Below, one piece after another: positions 47,901 to 59,767 of a stretch of 64,000 bases of DNA. Source of the DNA: Rehmannia glutinosa. Lineage: Eukaryota; Streptophyta; Magnoliopsida; Lamiales; Orobanchaceae. Both the position numbers and the translations under genes were made by a program. Each line of letters opens with the position of its first letter. Position 1 is the first letter of the stretch. Location: contig JABTTQ020000358.1 in the NCBI GenBank assembly GCA_016081115.2, forward strand, positions 310,001 through 374,000, written 5' to 3'. The notes beneath the pieces were generated by a model that saw only the letters and a program-made list of their open reading frames with translations, was not told where the DNA came from and searched no databases.

Positions 47901-48837
47901 ACCTCTCATGGTGGGTTCTCTATGTCTTCTCGCTTGGGATTCTCTCCGGGGTAGAAATGCTCGTAACCTTTCAGATGGTGCCATTTGGAATGATGCTCTT
48001 ATTCCTACTATCTCTATATTCCTTTGGTGCCTCCTTCGTGTCGTCTTCCTGTGGATATCAAGCAGGCACGTGGCACTTCCCTTTGCCTCACGTTCTTCGT
48101 TGTTGCTTGAATAATCCACATTCATCTCTTCAGTCGAATCTATCCCTCACCTCTTTTTGATGAATGATATTGTTTCGTGTGGAATCACTTTCTTCCTGGT
48201 TTGACACTACACTTCCACACACCACCGATATGATATTGTTCCTTTCATTTTGGAGGAATCGCACACACGGATCACACACGAGGCACTTCGAGTTTCTTGG
48301 TTCCCTGCTTGATTTTATGGTTTGTCCGGGACGGAAAGGAATAGTGCCAAGCATCGACACATTCCTTTCTTGGCATCTCACATTATTTGGCAAGTGGAGC
48401 GGTATCTCCGGATTCTTGTTTCGGTCGGGCGTTTGAGCCCGGATTGGTCCGGATGCTTCCCTACGGTGAGTTTTTTGCGGGGAATGCTCCACTACATGTT
48501 TCACGCAGCCTAGGATGGTGATTTGGCGAGCCCCTCGGTCTCCTCGGATCAAGCTAAATACGGATGGTTCGTTTGATCGAGACACATTGATTCTTTGGCG
48601 GGGGATTGATTCGAGATCATTTTCGCGGACTTATGTTGGCGTTTCACGATTCCTTCCGGCGGTGGCTAGCTTTCATGTCGAGCTACTAGCGCTTGAGATA
48701 GAATTACGGAATGCCCGGCGTTTTCACTTGATTTGGATTGAGTTGGGCAGCGGCGGTGGTCACCACGATCACTCCGTGGCCTGGCTCTTGGCGGAGTTCA
48801 ACACACCCCGATTCGCAGATTCGGAACATTGAAGGAC
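44925..48837 (+). pseudogene. LINE ORF2: AP endonuclease, reverse transcriptase, RNase H
   Basis: Starts MSIKFLTWNVG (endonuclease motif WNVxG), with SGDFNI and RSDHAPLLI downstream (about 45310, 45570). RT: FRPISLCNVTNKIISKIMNA (about 46420-46480), LLAQEL, KLDMAKAYDRVQWDFL (46625-46672), GLRRGSSISALFVLAAEYLS. The catalytic Y-A-D-D position (about 46930) reads CCTATCCGATGATG, one base short of CCTATGCTGATGATG. RNase H start: SPRIKLNTDGSFD (48535-48573). There are at least ten frame changes, so it cannot be translated as given. Several sit at CG where CTG or CAG is expected. Confidence 0.85.
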
Positions 48838-49202
48838 CTTCGATTCGATTTCCCACATACACAGAGAGAGAAGGAATCGACCAACAGATCACCTAGCGAG
48901 TTGGGAGTCGCTACCCTGGCGATCACATTGTTGATGAGGGCACGACTTCTCACCACCTTCTTTGCGCTCATTCGGATGGACCAACCGGGATTTCCGAGCT
49001 TGATTTTCATAGATCATTGGTTCTCCTATTATTCTTTAGATTTCTCTCTATGATAGTCTTTCTAGATATCGGAGTGATAGGTTATTTGTTATTTGATTTT
49101 CCCCCTTAACTTGGGCATTGACATTGTATGACATTTTGATTTAATATACGAAAGGGGATCACGCCTCAATCCCCACCCCGGGGTGTTATTTTAAAAAAAA
49201 AA

Positions 49203-49688
49203 CTTAATAGTTCAGTAATAATTAAATGAAAATATAGTTGTATTACTTTTTTAATATATTGCCCACACATTCCACGTTGGAATTAAGAAATATAAAATTT
49301 CCAAACTATAAAAACACATTTAATTATTTATTGTTGATTAAATTACCAACTCGTAGAAGAGGGACGAACGCCGAATTTCAATGCCATTTGGAAGGTCTTT
49401 GTTGAAGTAAAAAAATTACAAGATGTATAATTTGGATATCATTAAGTCGATAATTATTCTGTTAAGAGTGAAAATTCATGTGGATGAAAAAGCATATATA
49501 TAGTATCAGATCCTGTTAATTTTCCGTACAATCATTATTGAGATTTTATACAAACTGTTAAATTTAAAAGTTGAAATCGGTCATAATTGCAATTGACCAA
49601 ATTAAAAAATATATCAAATATGTATGTACACATCATTACAAGATAAATCCAGTTTATCTACATAAAAATTTGTAGATATGTATTAAGG
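49203..49688. other. Intergenic, AT-rich
   Basis: No gene, repeat or clear element recognised. Confidence 0.4.
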
Positions 49689-50641
49689 AGTGTGTCCCCA
49701 GTATGGAATTTGAAAGAGTTTTTAATTAACGGAAATGCATAGATTTTTAGGGAATTCCACAGATTCCATTATAGATTCCATCGGATTCTAATGGAATTTT
49801 ATACTATGGAATTGTGTAAATTTTCGTGGAATTTATGGATGTTATAAAGAAATAAAATTAATGAATTTTTATGAAGGTAGTAGCATAACTTCATGATCAT
49901 AAAAAAATAAAAAGAAATCTAAATATTCAAAGAAAGTCATTAACAAAAACAAAAAAAAAAAATAGTTTCATAATTTACAAAAATATAATTTGAACTTGTC
50001 CAAATATGAAGTTAAAATAATTATTCAACCAACAACAATAACATTGGTGATTAAAATTTTACGAGATAATTTTAATTCACATTTTCAACACAAAAATAAT
50101 GCGTCTATCAAGATGAATTAATGAAAAAAATTATCAACTAATGAATCCCAATAAAATATTATTCGACAATAATTTTTCATACTATTTTTCTATAAATTTA
50201 AAAATGTTAGAAATTTAAACAACGCAACAAATCAACTTCACAATGATTATTTACAAAATTGATGTAGAATTTGAATTGAAATATTAAGATTCAAAACGAT
50301 ATATGAGGGGGTATAAGAGAAAAATATGTTATTTGTTCTTTTTTTTTATCGTAGTTAATACTTATTACATATAATTTTAAATTCTAAGGAGGGAAGGTGG
50401 GAATTCATCATCCACAAATAAAGCTTCTAATTCCACAAAACCACCCAAATTGGTCCATTTATAAAAGAAATATACGGAATTCATTGAATGTTTGAGGATG
50501 TTGGATTTTCGAGAATCCATCAAAATCCAAGTTGAGGACTCAAGATTTAATGGAGTCCAAAAATCCAAATTGAGGCACCTAGAATGTTATAGAATTCTAA
50601 ATTCCATTAAATTCTAATATTCTATAGTAGCGGACACCCTC
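49689..50641. mobile_element. TIR element with GAGTGTGTCC / GGACACCCTC ends
   Basis: The left end GAGTGTGTCCCCAGTATGGA and the right end TATAGTAGCGGACACCCTC are inverse; subterminal GGAATTCCACAGATTCCATT and TCTAAATTCCATTAAATTCT are also related. The interior is AT-rich and non-coding. PIF/Harbinger-like by terminus style; target duplication not resolved. Confidence 0.6.
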
Positions 50642-50885
50642 GTAAGACAATTGTAATTTGTAGGTAAAATCGTTTGTAGGTCATTGTAGGTAAATATTTA
50701 TCTACACGGTATTTAGAGGTAAATTTAAAAGTTGTTGGTGATTTGTTAGTAAGTGATCGGTATAGTTTGGGAAAAAATAATATTTTGTAATTTGTAGGTA
50801 TTTTATAGGTAATTATAAAATTTAGTGACAAAATCATTTATGTTGGTAAATTCTATCAATCAACCGAAATTCTCTTGTAGTGCAT
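50642..50885. mobile_element. Possible CACTA-type terminus
   Basis: TTTGTAGGTAAA-type subterminal repeats (five or more) run up to TCTCTTGTAGTG at about 50882, whose complement CACTACAAGAGA is the standard CACTA end. The other end was not found. A similar CACTACTACAAAAGGCG word occurs at about 20228 in intron 1 of GST-like copy 2. Confidence 0.5.
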
Positions 50886-50921
50886 GTAAATAAGTTGTTT
50901 TATTTGTTCTCTGACTATTTT

Positions 50922-51670
50922 CATGTCCATTCCATCTATAGACTAGCAGGATATCTAACATTAGATCATACTAATAAAATCATACCAAAATGACCAAAAT
51001 TGTTCCATATAAAATCACAATGACTAGATCTATTACTAATATAGAACTATAATCACAATGACCAGATACTAAAATATAGAAAAAAATTATAAATTGCATG
51101 CTAGTAATTAACCGAATTTTTATAGTTTCAAATTGTAGTTTTGTTTTTCCTATAAAAAAAATTATCTTGAGGTTGACTTCAATTGGATTGAAATTGTACT
51201 TTGAACTTTGATCAACCTTATTCCAATACAATTTTGTATTTTCCTTTTAACCTATTTACCTTGTCTTGACTCACACCACAATTACACAAAGTTCTATGGC
51301 ACCTTTATAAAAATAAGAAAACCTTTTATTACATAACTATATTCATGTCCATTCCATCTATAGTTCAACACGATATCTAATATTAGATCATACAAATAAA
51401 AATCATACCAAATTGTCCTAAACTTTTCCATAACAAAACACTAAAAAGTCAAAATGACTAGGCCTATTACAAACATACATTAATAAAAAATAGAAAAAAA
51501 AATATAACTGTAATTGACCAAATTTTTATAGATCCATATTGGAGTTTTCTTTTCCTACTTTTATTGTAGTTCAATTATGTATTTTTCCTTTTAACCTATT
51601 TACTTCGTCTTGACTCTTGACCCACTAAAAAAATCACACAAAATCTTATGGGAGCTTTATACAAATAACA
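50922..51670 (+). repeat. Diverged tandem duplication of the region upstream of the glutaredoxin-like gene
   Basis: 50922-51320 and 51344-51670 align with an offset of about 422 bp: both start CATGTCCATTCCATCTATAG and share ATATCTAA, ATTAGATCATAC, CCTTTTAACCTATTTAC, GTCTTGACTC and a final TTTATA(A/C)AAATA. The TATA-like word occurs in both (51304 and 51657). The second copy's word lies about 170 bp before the ATG, so the duplication may have doubled the core promoter. Confidence 0.75.
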
Positions 51671-51825
51671 GAAAAACAGAGGGCTTGTCGCGAAATCTAC
51701 AGCCCTCATTCGAATTTCCGACCGTTGGCCCATCGTGCCCTTGGGTAACGGTTTCCTAATGTCTTAAAAAACAGAGCACATTTTCAAAAAACCACCTGTA
51801 AAAAACTCCACCCAAAAAAAATCAA

Positions 51826-53051
51826 ATGGGTTGCGTCTCATCAAAACTGGTAGCAAAAGAAATCGAGCAAGAAAAAAAGCACAAAAATGGAAATTACACA
51901 CACCACGTGGTGTCCCTCACTTCAAGCACCTACGGCGTTCTCAGTCTCGACAAGGAAAAGGAAAATCAGCCGCAGAAACAAGAAATCGAAGAAGCAAAAC
52001 AGAGCATCGCGGAAGTGAACAAAACGTCGCCGTCTCGAGAAGACCCCCCTGAGATCATTAATACATGGGAGCTTATGGAGGGTCTCGAAGAGGAAATGCC
52101 GGTTGTTGCTCAATCCAAAAAAGCCCAAAGGCGAGACCTTTTCTGCGTGGGTTTACGGATTTGGATTCTAGAAGCCCGTTAAAGTTCTTGAATCAAATGG
52201 GTTCGCCGAGGAAGGTGAAAAAAGTTGGGGGCAAGGAGAATAAGGTAAGGATTAATGGCGGTACGAGGTCGTTAGGAAATAGCCCGAACACGGTTCTGAA
52301 AGAATGTAACAATTTGAAGGAGAATGTGAAGAAACCATCTCCGAGATTATGGGCTTCGATCAAAGGAAGCCCGAATGTTAAAAGATGTGATAGTTTAAGG
52401 ATTGATTCTGGTGTTGTTTTTTCGAAGAGGAAGAGTTTAGGCCCGTTATTCGATCCTCAACTCGTGGCCTCTTTCGAAAAAGAGGTTTCAGAAGAGGAAG
52501 AAGAGATCAAGAAGATGGTTTCCGTTTCGTCGGCCCGGATTTCCCAAAAAGCCCGTGATTCGGACGCTATTCTCGATTCGTACAAGAAAAAATGCCCCCC
52601 GGGGGGCGAAAATGCGGTTGTCATATACACCACAACATTGAGGGGTATTAGGAAGACATTCGAGGATTGTAACGTCGCCCGATTGATAATCGAGTCGCAT
52701 AATGTGCTAATGTTCGAGCGTGACATATCGATGGACTCGGGTTTTAAGGAAGAAATAAGAGGGCTAATGGGCAGCAAGGAGGTGAGAGTGCCACTAGTGT
52801 TTGTGAAAGGGAGGTTGATTGGTGGGGCTGATGAGATGGTGAAATTGGATGAGGAGGGTAAATTGGGAATTTTGCTCGATGGGATCCTGAGGGCCGCGGC
52901 CGCCGGTTGCCCGGGCTGTGCCGGGATACGATTCATGATGTGCGTGGAGTGCAATGGGAGTTGTAAGCTTTTGGGCGATGATGGGAGGAAAAGTGTCAAG
53001 TGTTGTAAGTGCAATGAGAATGGGTTGATTGTGTGTCCAATATGTTGTTAG
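51826..53051 (+). CDS. Glutaredoxin-like protein with C-terminal cysteine-rich domain (one frameshift)
   Basis: Intronless; 408 aa if one A is restored in the A6 run at 52117-52122, otherwise split into frames 51826-52182 and 52065-53051. N-terminus MGCVSSK is an N-myristoylation plus palmitoylation signal, suggesting membrane attachment. Then a conserved INTWELMEGLEEE (about 79-91) and FLRGFTDLDSRSPLKFLNQM. The glutaredoxin fold starts at NAVVIYTTTLRGIRKTFEDC; the catalytic CxxC is replaced by TLRGIR, the rule in this plant family. Then VRVPLVFVKGRLIGG with the cis-Pro. The C-terminus has CPGC, CVEC, CCKC and CPIC pairs, likely metal-binding. Family: uncharacterised plant glutaredoxin-domain proteins (At5g39865-like). 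Role unknown; classical GRX reductase activity is unlikely. Confidence 0.9.
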
Positions 53052-54156
53052 TTAACTATGTAAGTTAGCATTAACATATAATTTGTGTGATCTTGTACTA
53101 ATTTTGATCCCTTTTTAATCTATTGGGAGATTAAATTAAGGGGTTTGATTGATATTACACAAAGGGTGTCTAAAATGTATTTAGAGTCCTTTGCTGATAG
53201 CATCTGAAGTTATTACAGATGCAAGATTGTATCTTTTGACATTATTGTTTTGATGTATGTTTTTATTGTCATGTGTCCAATTCAATGAGATTGGGTTGTT
53301 TTGGTCTTATATATGATTTTAATGGTGGTTGAGGAATTAGAATGTTGTTGGTAGCAAATTTGAAGTTGTTGGGAATGATTTCAATTCACCAACTTTATTT
53401 ATTTGTCCCCCCCAACAAGAACTTTCATAATAGTGTTTCATTACCATCCTGGGACAGATAGTGACTGGACAAGGTTTCATTACCAGACTATGTATTCATT
53501 TTTAGTCAAAACAAGAAGGTGCAGAGAGAAAAAGACTTGTTCAAAGTTTGTAGGAGAATATCAGAGTATGTATGTATGGGGACATTACCATTCAAGTTTC
53601 TGGAAGAAGCACAACGGATGAGCGATCCAGAGCGAAATAATGTCGAACAAAGTTACTTGTCACTTGTCAGAATATCATAAAATGGAACATCAGTTATTCA
53701 CTATAGGACACCAGATAAAATGAAGTTTCGACATTGTTGCCAAATCTAATCCAGTCCACCAACATGTTAAATGTATTATATGGAGTGATTGCCTCTTTTC
53801 TGTTCAAAATGTCATGTAAGTGGAATGACTTGGATTGTTCTCAAGTACTAGAGATGAAATTCATTGTGAACTTAACAAGTGGTTATCCTTTATCATAAAT
53901 CTCTAAATTCTTAATAGTGAGAAGAGCATGTTATGTGTTATACTAGTAAATATTTACAGCTCAGTTAAAAATTCCTATCTATATTCTTATCTAAATTATA
54001 TAACTATTACTACTACATTATAGAATTTTAACTTAAAACATATTAAATAGATTTGAAGTTGGGAATCGTTTGGTAGCCTAGTGATAAAACGTTTGTAAAA
54101 CTTAGATATGTTGAGTTTCATTCCCACCTAGCTCCCTTCTCTCTAGAATTTGTACT
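53052..54156. other. Intergenic / 3' UTR of glutaredoxin-like gene
   Basis: No gene recognised. The first 250 bp are T-rich and are likely the 3' UTR. Confidence 0.4.
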
Positions 54157-54165
54157 TTAAAAAAA

Positions 54166-54401
54166 GGGACAATTACTACCCCAGAGGTTTAACCTAATTA
54201 CAAAAAAAACTCTAGTTATCTTTTAGAATTACAAAAACCATTTGAGGTTTGTAGTCACCTAACAAATACCTCCTTCTTGAGGCATCTTGAGGGTGCAATT
54301 TTATAAGCTAAAAAAATGTTGGGGTATTTGTAATTTGAAAAGATAGTGAGTTTTTTTTTGTAACTAGGGTAAACCTCAGGAGTAATTTTTGCAATTATCC
54401 C
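54166..54401. mobile_element. Complete MITE of the GGGATAATTAC family
   Basis: 236 bp, ends GGGACAATTACTACCCCAGA and TAATTTTTGCAATTATCCC, inverted. Perfect 9-bp target duplication TTAAAAAAA at 54157-54165 and 54402-54410. Best reference copy of the family in this window. Confidence 0.85.
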
Positions 54402-54497
54402 TTAAAAAAACAAAAGAATTGAAGTTGGTTCACGGGTTCTCAAACTTTTAGAGGCGCACGAATACGATTAAACGAATGGCCCGTGACGGACCAAGGC

Positions 54498-54605
54498 TGG
54501 GCTAAAATTTATGGTCCTGATAGGCCTGGTAATAGGCCCAATAGGAACCAGCACAAACGTCGCCCAATCCGTTACTGTTTCGGGCTTACCTAGTTTTGGT
54601 GGGCC
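54498..54605 (+). promoter_or_regulatory. Cluster of site II (TGGGCY / GGCCCA) motifs upstream of TSR2
   Basis: TGGGCT at 54498-54503, GGCCCA at 54535-54540, GCCCAA at 54562-54567 and TGGGCC at 54600-54605, all within 200 bp upstream of the start codon. Site II motifs are known TCP-bound elements of plant ribosomal-protein and ribosome-biogenesis promoters, so their presence fits the product. No strong TATA word, also typical of that class. Confidence 0.6.
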
Positions 54606-54695
54606 GATTGAACCGGCATTAGACACCTTTCTTCCAGAAATCCTTATTTCCCAAATTTCGTGAAACACTACTACGATCAGTGAAAAATTAGCGAG

Positions 54696-57629
54696 ATGAA
54701 CCCTGCTCTGTCGGCGGAGGCGACTGCCCAGCTGCAAGAGGGAATCAATTTGACGCTTTCCCGATGGGCTGCCCTTAGAATGGCCATCGAGAACGAGTGG
54801 GGCGGCCGCGACTCTCTTCAGAAATCTCAGCAGCTCGGCGACCTGCTTTTTCATCGCCTCACTCAATCCAAAGGTAATTTTCACTTACTACTTTTTACAA
54901 ACAGATTGTAGACAGTGTTAAGGGGTCTGCTTGTAAGATCGTGCCCTTCTCTTGGATAACGAAGTTTTCGGACTTTATTGGGATTTATTTGTCCCTTTGA
55001 TTACAACCTTTTAGGGACTTTTCGTTTGGCTTCTTTCTGTTGCACTGTTTTGTGTTTTCATATTTAGCCATTCGTCTTGTAACCAACTAATGTTATGTTT
55101 GGTTTGTTACTTTGGTGCACAGAGCAAGTATACATTGATGATATAGAGGATATGCTTGATGAATTCATGCTTTCTTTAAATACTGAGATTGGAGATGGCA
55201 GCATTGAGGAGGTATGCCCTTTGATATATCTAACCTTAATTTTAGGTATCAACATTGTACACTTGTAGAAACCTTGAAGTTCTACTTGGTTTGGATGTGT
55301 GTCTACTTTATAAAAATTACCCCATCTGTAAGACAAAATTTCGGCGATTGTCAGTCCAACTATTGTTTATACATGTGAATTTTTTCTCAATTTTCTGATA
55401 ATGAATCAAACTTGAGCCCAAGCTCGGCCATGGCCTCGAAAACTATTTCCGTGGTAAATTTCATGTCAGACTAGCTTTCTGCAATTCTCTTTAGCTTGTC
55501 TTAGTAATTGTTTTTATATCTGAATGGTTTGTTTACTTGAATTAGGTTCACTACAGTGGAACCCTGATCATCTGCATTCCTTGAACTACTTTGTGTGGCC
55601 TATTAATGTTGAATAGTTTGTGAAACTAAAGGTTTTGGGGGCCTGTCTACATATAATATCCACCATATATCATACTTCTTTTTTGGTATGTTTAGAGAAT
55701 ATGCAACTTCCCCGAAATACAACAAGCTGTTGACTCAGCTTTTCTAAAGTACCTTCCATTGAAATATGACTGTATAATCAGGTGTCCATTTATCACCATC
55801 ATCTCTTGCCTACTTAAAGAAGCTCGACCACATCAGCTTAAGCCGTTAAGCATGGTATATGTGTTAAGAAGTCATATTTAAGATGGTGAATGCATTAGTT
55901 GGTCCTAAATGGGTCGATCCAAAATATGTAGGATCCAGTATTTACCAACACTCAACTTATCAGATTATTTATGTCCTATCGAACTTTCTAATGGACATAC
56001 TTCCAGACCAATATCATTTTCATAAATGACTTAGTATTTAACATGTATACTTTCGTTGGATCCAAAATGCAATTCCCAAATGGTGATCCATTTTGGCACC
56101 AACATTCAATTGTACTCGATTCAATGGGGTTCAACATGCAAGATTTAAGATCCAACTCATTTTATGTAGTAGCCGAATACACAATACAATTTGGAGTTGG
56201 TCACACTTCCATTTGGTAGTATACCTTTGAATACTTATCATAGGCATTGGACGTAGGCATATGAATGATATGATCCCATGTAAGTTGATACCAAATAGTC
56301 GGGAGGGTCTCCATCAGTTTGAAGGTGAATAATGAAACACTTAAATCAACAGCTTGAAAGGTTTTCTCATTTCTGTGAATTGCATTTATTCTAGTATTTT
56401 GAATGCCTTCTAATGTTTATTTGGTTTTATTTTTTCCAACAAAAAACTTATTCAGATAGCAGAAAACTTGATGGTTATGCGTGAAGAATGTTTAGAAGGT
56501 AATTTTGACTCCATAAAGAGGTTGAAGGAAGCAAATGTTCCAAGTGTCTCTTACAGCAGACAGGTAACTATCACTTTATTTCAAGTTAATTGTGGAGCTT
56601 TCATTCCATTGTTTACTTTCCTGGTCCAGTAGTTCATTTGTTTTATTAAAAAAATGGGAAACAATAGTTATCTGATTAGATAGTTATACACTAACTTCTA
56701 TTGTCCAAAATTTAACTAAGTCCCCATTATGTTGCTATTCTGCTGCATGTTTCAAGGTGCTAATAAGAATAAACTTCCATTTCTTTCCCCAGTAAATATA
56801 AAATAAAAATAAAAATAAAAACTTAACACATGTTTTCATACTTATTTCTGCTGATCAAATTATTTGCAGTTTATCTCTCTCTCTCTATATATATGTGTAA
56901 GATATTTCATTTGATAATGGATTTTGTCATTCTGTTGACACCAGCACCCGACCACCAAAACAGGGGATTGCAGCCACAGCCATCTCTATCAATGGGTTTA
57001 GGGAGGATTGGTTGGAATATTAGAATTAGGAATGCATCTCTATTCAAAGCTTATCATGATTCAACCATGCCAAAAGTAAATGATGGTAATAAAAGTAAAA
57101 CCTGCACTAGTGCACTTCTCAAATTCATATTGAACGTCCACGGTATATCTATTTAACAAAATATTAGTAAGAATATTCCAGGATGCTTTTATAGAAGACA
57201 TTTTTCTTAAGTTGAACTTGTATTTATCTCTCAAATGCAAAACTTGCTAGAACTAGCAACTTTGATGTCTTGCAGCTCTACTGTGTGGGAACTTGGGTGC
57301 ATTATTAGTTAGATTCTCTCCTAAACATTATTAGTCAGATTTCTTTCCTTTTTAGTCACTGATACTGATAATTTCATGTCTTCCCATTCCCCTTCTGCCA
57401 GCCTGGCAGCAATGATGAGGATAGTGATGATGATAGTGGTGATGATGGTGACGACGAAAATACGGGTGGAGAAAAGTCGACGGAAATGGAGGTTGATGCT
57501 CCACAATTGCAATCTAGTCACAACCGAAATGGCGCAATGGCTGATGACCCGAGCGTTAAAGAATTGCCTGAAGTAGTGGATGGATGGACCGTGGTAGCCT
57601 CCAGGCGTAGTAGAGGTAGAAGGAATTAA
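54696..57629 (+). CDS. TSR2: Pre-rRNA-processing protein TSR2-like
   Basis: Four exons with GT-AG junctions: 54696-54873, 55123-55211, 56456-56563, 57402-57629; 200 aa, frame intact. N-terminal alpha-helical TSR2 domain: INLTLSRWAALRMAIENEWG (about residues 17-36) carries the family's W-x-A-L...V/IE-x-x-WGG signature, followed by DDIEDMLDEFMLSLNTEI and IAENLMVMREECLEGNF. Then an acidic Asp/Glu/Ser stretch (DEDSDDDSGDDGDDEN) and a C-terminal VDGWTVVASRR tail, both typical. In yeast, Tsr2 escorts the ribosomal protein eS26 to pre-40S particles; the same role is assumed here. The open frame at 56830-57156 in intron 3 has no splice or homology support. Confidence 0.9.
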
Positions 57630-59165
57630 GTCTTATGTGATAGTTTTTTTTTTTATTTCTTTCTTTTTCCTTTTCTTGAATTTGGGTGTTGTATTTTTTC
57701 TTTTTTCTTTTCTTTTCTTTTCTCTACCTTGTTTTGCAAGAAGGGAAATTTTCTGCCTCTGTTTGCATCTATGTGGTACGTGCTCTCTATGCACTATTAA
57801 ATCTTATGAAATTTGTTCTTTTTCTTAGTAAATTCCTCTTTGCATCAGTCAAGATTCATGATCGGTTATTTCTGGAATTTGAGTCTTTTTTCTAGTATTG
57901 GTCATTTGGTTGGTGGATTTACTATGGTATTTGCTTTTATCTATAATCACCACATAAGATGAATGGCTCTCATATAAAAAAAAATGAATGGCTCTCATAT
58001 AATCAATGACATTGATCGAAGAATTCATCATGATATATTCTTGGGTTAATTACAAAAAGTACTCTTGAGGTTTGGAGTAATTACAAAAAAGCCCAACTAA
58101 GTTTCAAGAAGATTTTGAATTTCAACAAATTGCCTATCTGAACTTATAAACGTTTACAATCACAAATGATGGTATGTCAATTCAACAAAAATGTCATCAA
58201 CTATTCAAATTAAGGGATCATTTCTTTTGAGAACCTTTATTTGCTCAGTTTTGGAAGGTTAATGTCCTCCTTCATTACATGGTTCAAATCATAGTAAAAA
58301 ATCAAGTTCAAGGAAGCAATATAGCGTAGGGAGTAGGGATGATGACAGTATAATTATATTAATCCAGGGTAGGGATGACAAAGTGTTGTTTGGGCCTTTG
58401 GGTCCAATTGACTTCATCATGTTATCATTTGATTTAATTGTATTTTGGATCTAAAAGGAGTCAGTATTCAACACATTTCTCATTCTAAATCTAAATCTAA
58501 AATAAAAAATCAACATTTAATAGTATATCATTCAAAGAGTAAACATTTGATCTGAAATTAAGTGAGATTAATAACGTTTATGAATTGATACGATCTAAAT
58601 TTGATCCCACCATTTATTTCTCAATCCAGATTTTCTATTGTAAAGTGATATTTTACTTTATATTCTATGTTATTTATAAATTATAATAGCCATTAAATAT
58701 ATAAACTGTTTTTGACAAAAAGATTTGGCAATGAATTACATATTTTTAACGGGTATATATTCTTAGAATATAAAATATGATGAAATATAAATTATAATAA
58801 AATTCCAAAAATCTCATTTTTTATTATTGCCGCTCCTAGAATGAGATTATCACGTTACATGTAGGGGATACGGAAACATAAAATTTTCACCCTACAACTT
58901 AAGTGTCCTCATAAATGTATGAATTCTTACAATTGGTTCTTGACCTCTTTCTTTTCTTATATTTTTAAATAAATTTACTTACATATATTTTTGACACAAA
59001 TTTCATTAATATCATATCAGAATTCAGAAGTCAGAACAATGCACTTGTATCCACTTCAAGTTTTAATATCCTACCGTAACATTTTGGTCAATGCGTCACA
59101 TCCGATTTCCTTGATTTGGGGATGAAGAGCGGAAGAATCGTTGTCTCAAGATAGTTACCCGTAGT
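57630..59165. other. Intergenic; T-rich 3' UTR and MITE end
   Basis: 57630-57720 is a strong T/CT-rich tract, likely 3' UTR of the TSR2-like gene. GGGTTAATTACAAAAAGTAC at about 58043 is a left end of the GGGATAATTAC family whose right end I did not find. ATGAATGGCTCTCATATAA is directly repeated at 57959 and 57984. No gene recognised. Confidence 0.45.
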
Positions 59166-59343
59166 GTTCTAAAAATCGCTAAGCGCAAGCGTTGACGGTA
59201 GGGCAGGGCCTAGCGCCGAGCGGAGAGCGGGGTTAGCGGGGCTAAGCGGGATTAGCGGGATCTAGTGGAAAAATAATGTAGGCGAGATAAGAAGGGCCCA
59301 ACGCCAGATAGGTCTAATCGAGCTAGCGTAGTCTTTTTAGAAC
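59166..59343. mobile_element. Small AGCG-rich TIR element
   Basis: 178 bp with inverted ends GTTCTAAAAA and CTTTTTAGAAC and an unusually GC-rich interior made of AGCG/GCGGG words (GGGGTTAGCGGGGCTAAGCG). Flanks contain ACCCGTA on both sides but not as a clean duplication. Similar composition to the GC island in the Helitron (9160-9415). Confidence 0.6.
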
Positions 59344-59767
59344 AATGGTCACCCGTAAGCGCGGAAGCTGAATTTGAAAAAAAAAAAGAAAGAAAGAAAA
59401 ATAGTACACTTTAGACTTTTACTGCCAAAAATTACAATTTTGGGAAAAAGAAATTTACCACCAGATAATTGAAACCGTTTACACGTGGCAACAATCTATT
59501 GGAGACCTTTTTAGGACAAAAAAAGCCCACCGTCAACACATACCGGGACACACCTTAAAAGGCACACGTGTTATTGGAAACAGGTTTTGGTAGCAAACTC
59601 ACGCTCTGACAGCAATCATTCTTCCCCTTCTTACCCTCTCTTCACTACCCTCCTCTATCCCCTTTTCACACACACACACAGTGAAAAAAAAAAAAAAAGA
59701 AATTTCTTTTTCTTTCATAAAACCCCATCTGGGTTGTGCCCATCATGGCTGGAAGAAGAAGAAAAAG

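Larger units (their letters stand above)
44041..49202 (+). mobile_element. L1-type LINE, 5'-truncated, with poly(A) tail
   Basis: ORF1 remnant, ORF2 (endonuclease, reverse transcriptase, RNase H) and a short A-run at 49193-49202 in the plus orientation. Its GC content is clearly higher than the flanks. I could not pair target-site duplications. The segment 43868-44040 upstream is unassigned. Confidence 0.85.

Noticed and set aside
52457..53014. 185-codon minus-strand frame
   Set aside because: Antisense shadow of the glutaredoxin-like gene, which has clear conserved motifs on the plus strand.
56830..57156. 108-codon frame in TSR2 intron 3
   Set aside because: No acceptor/donor phase that fits the flanking exons and no motif; the four-exon model is complete without it.
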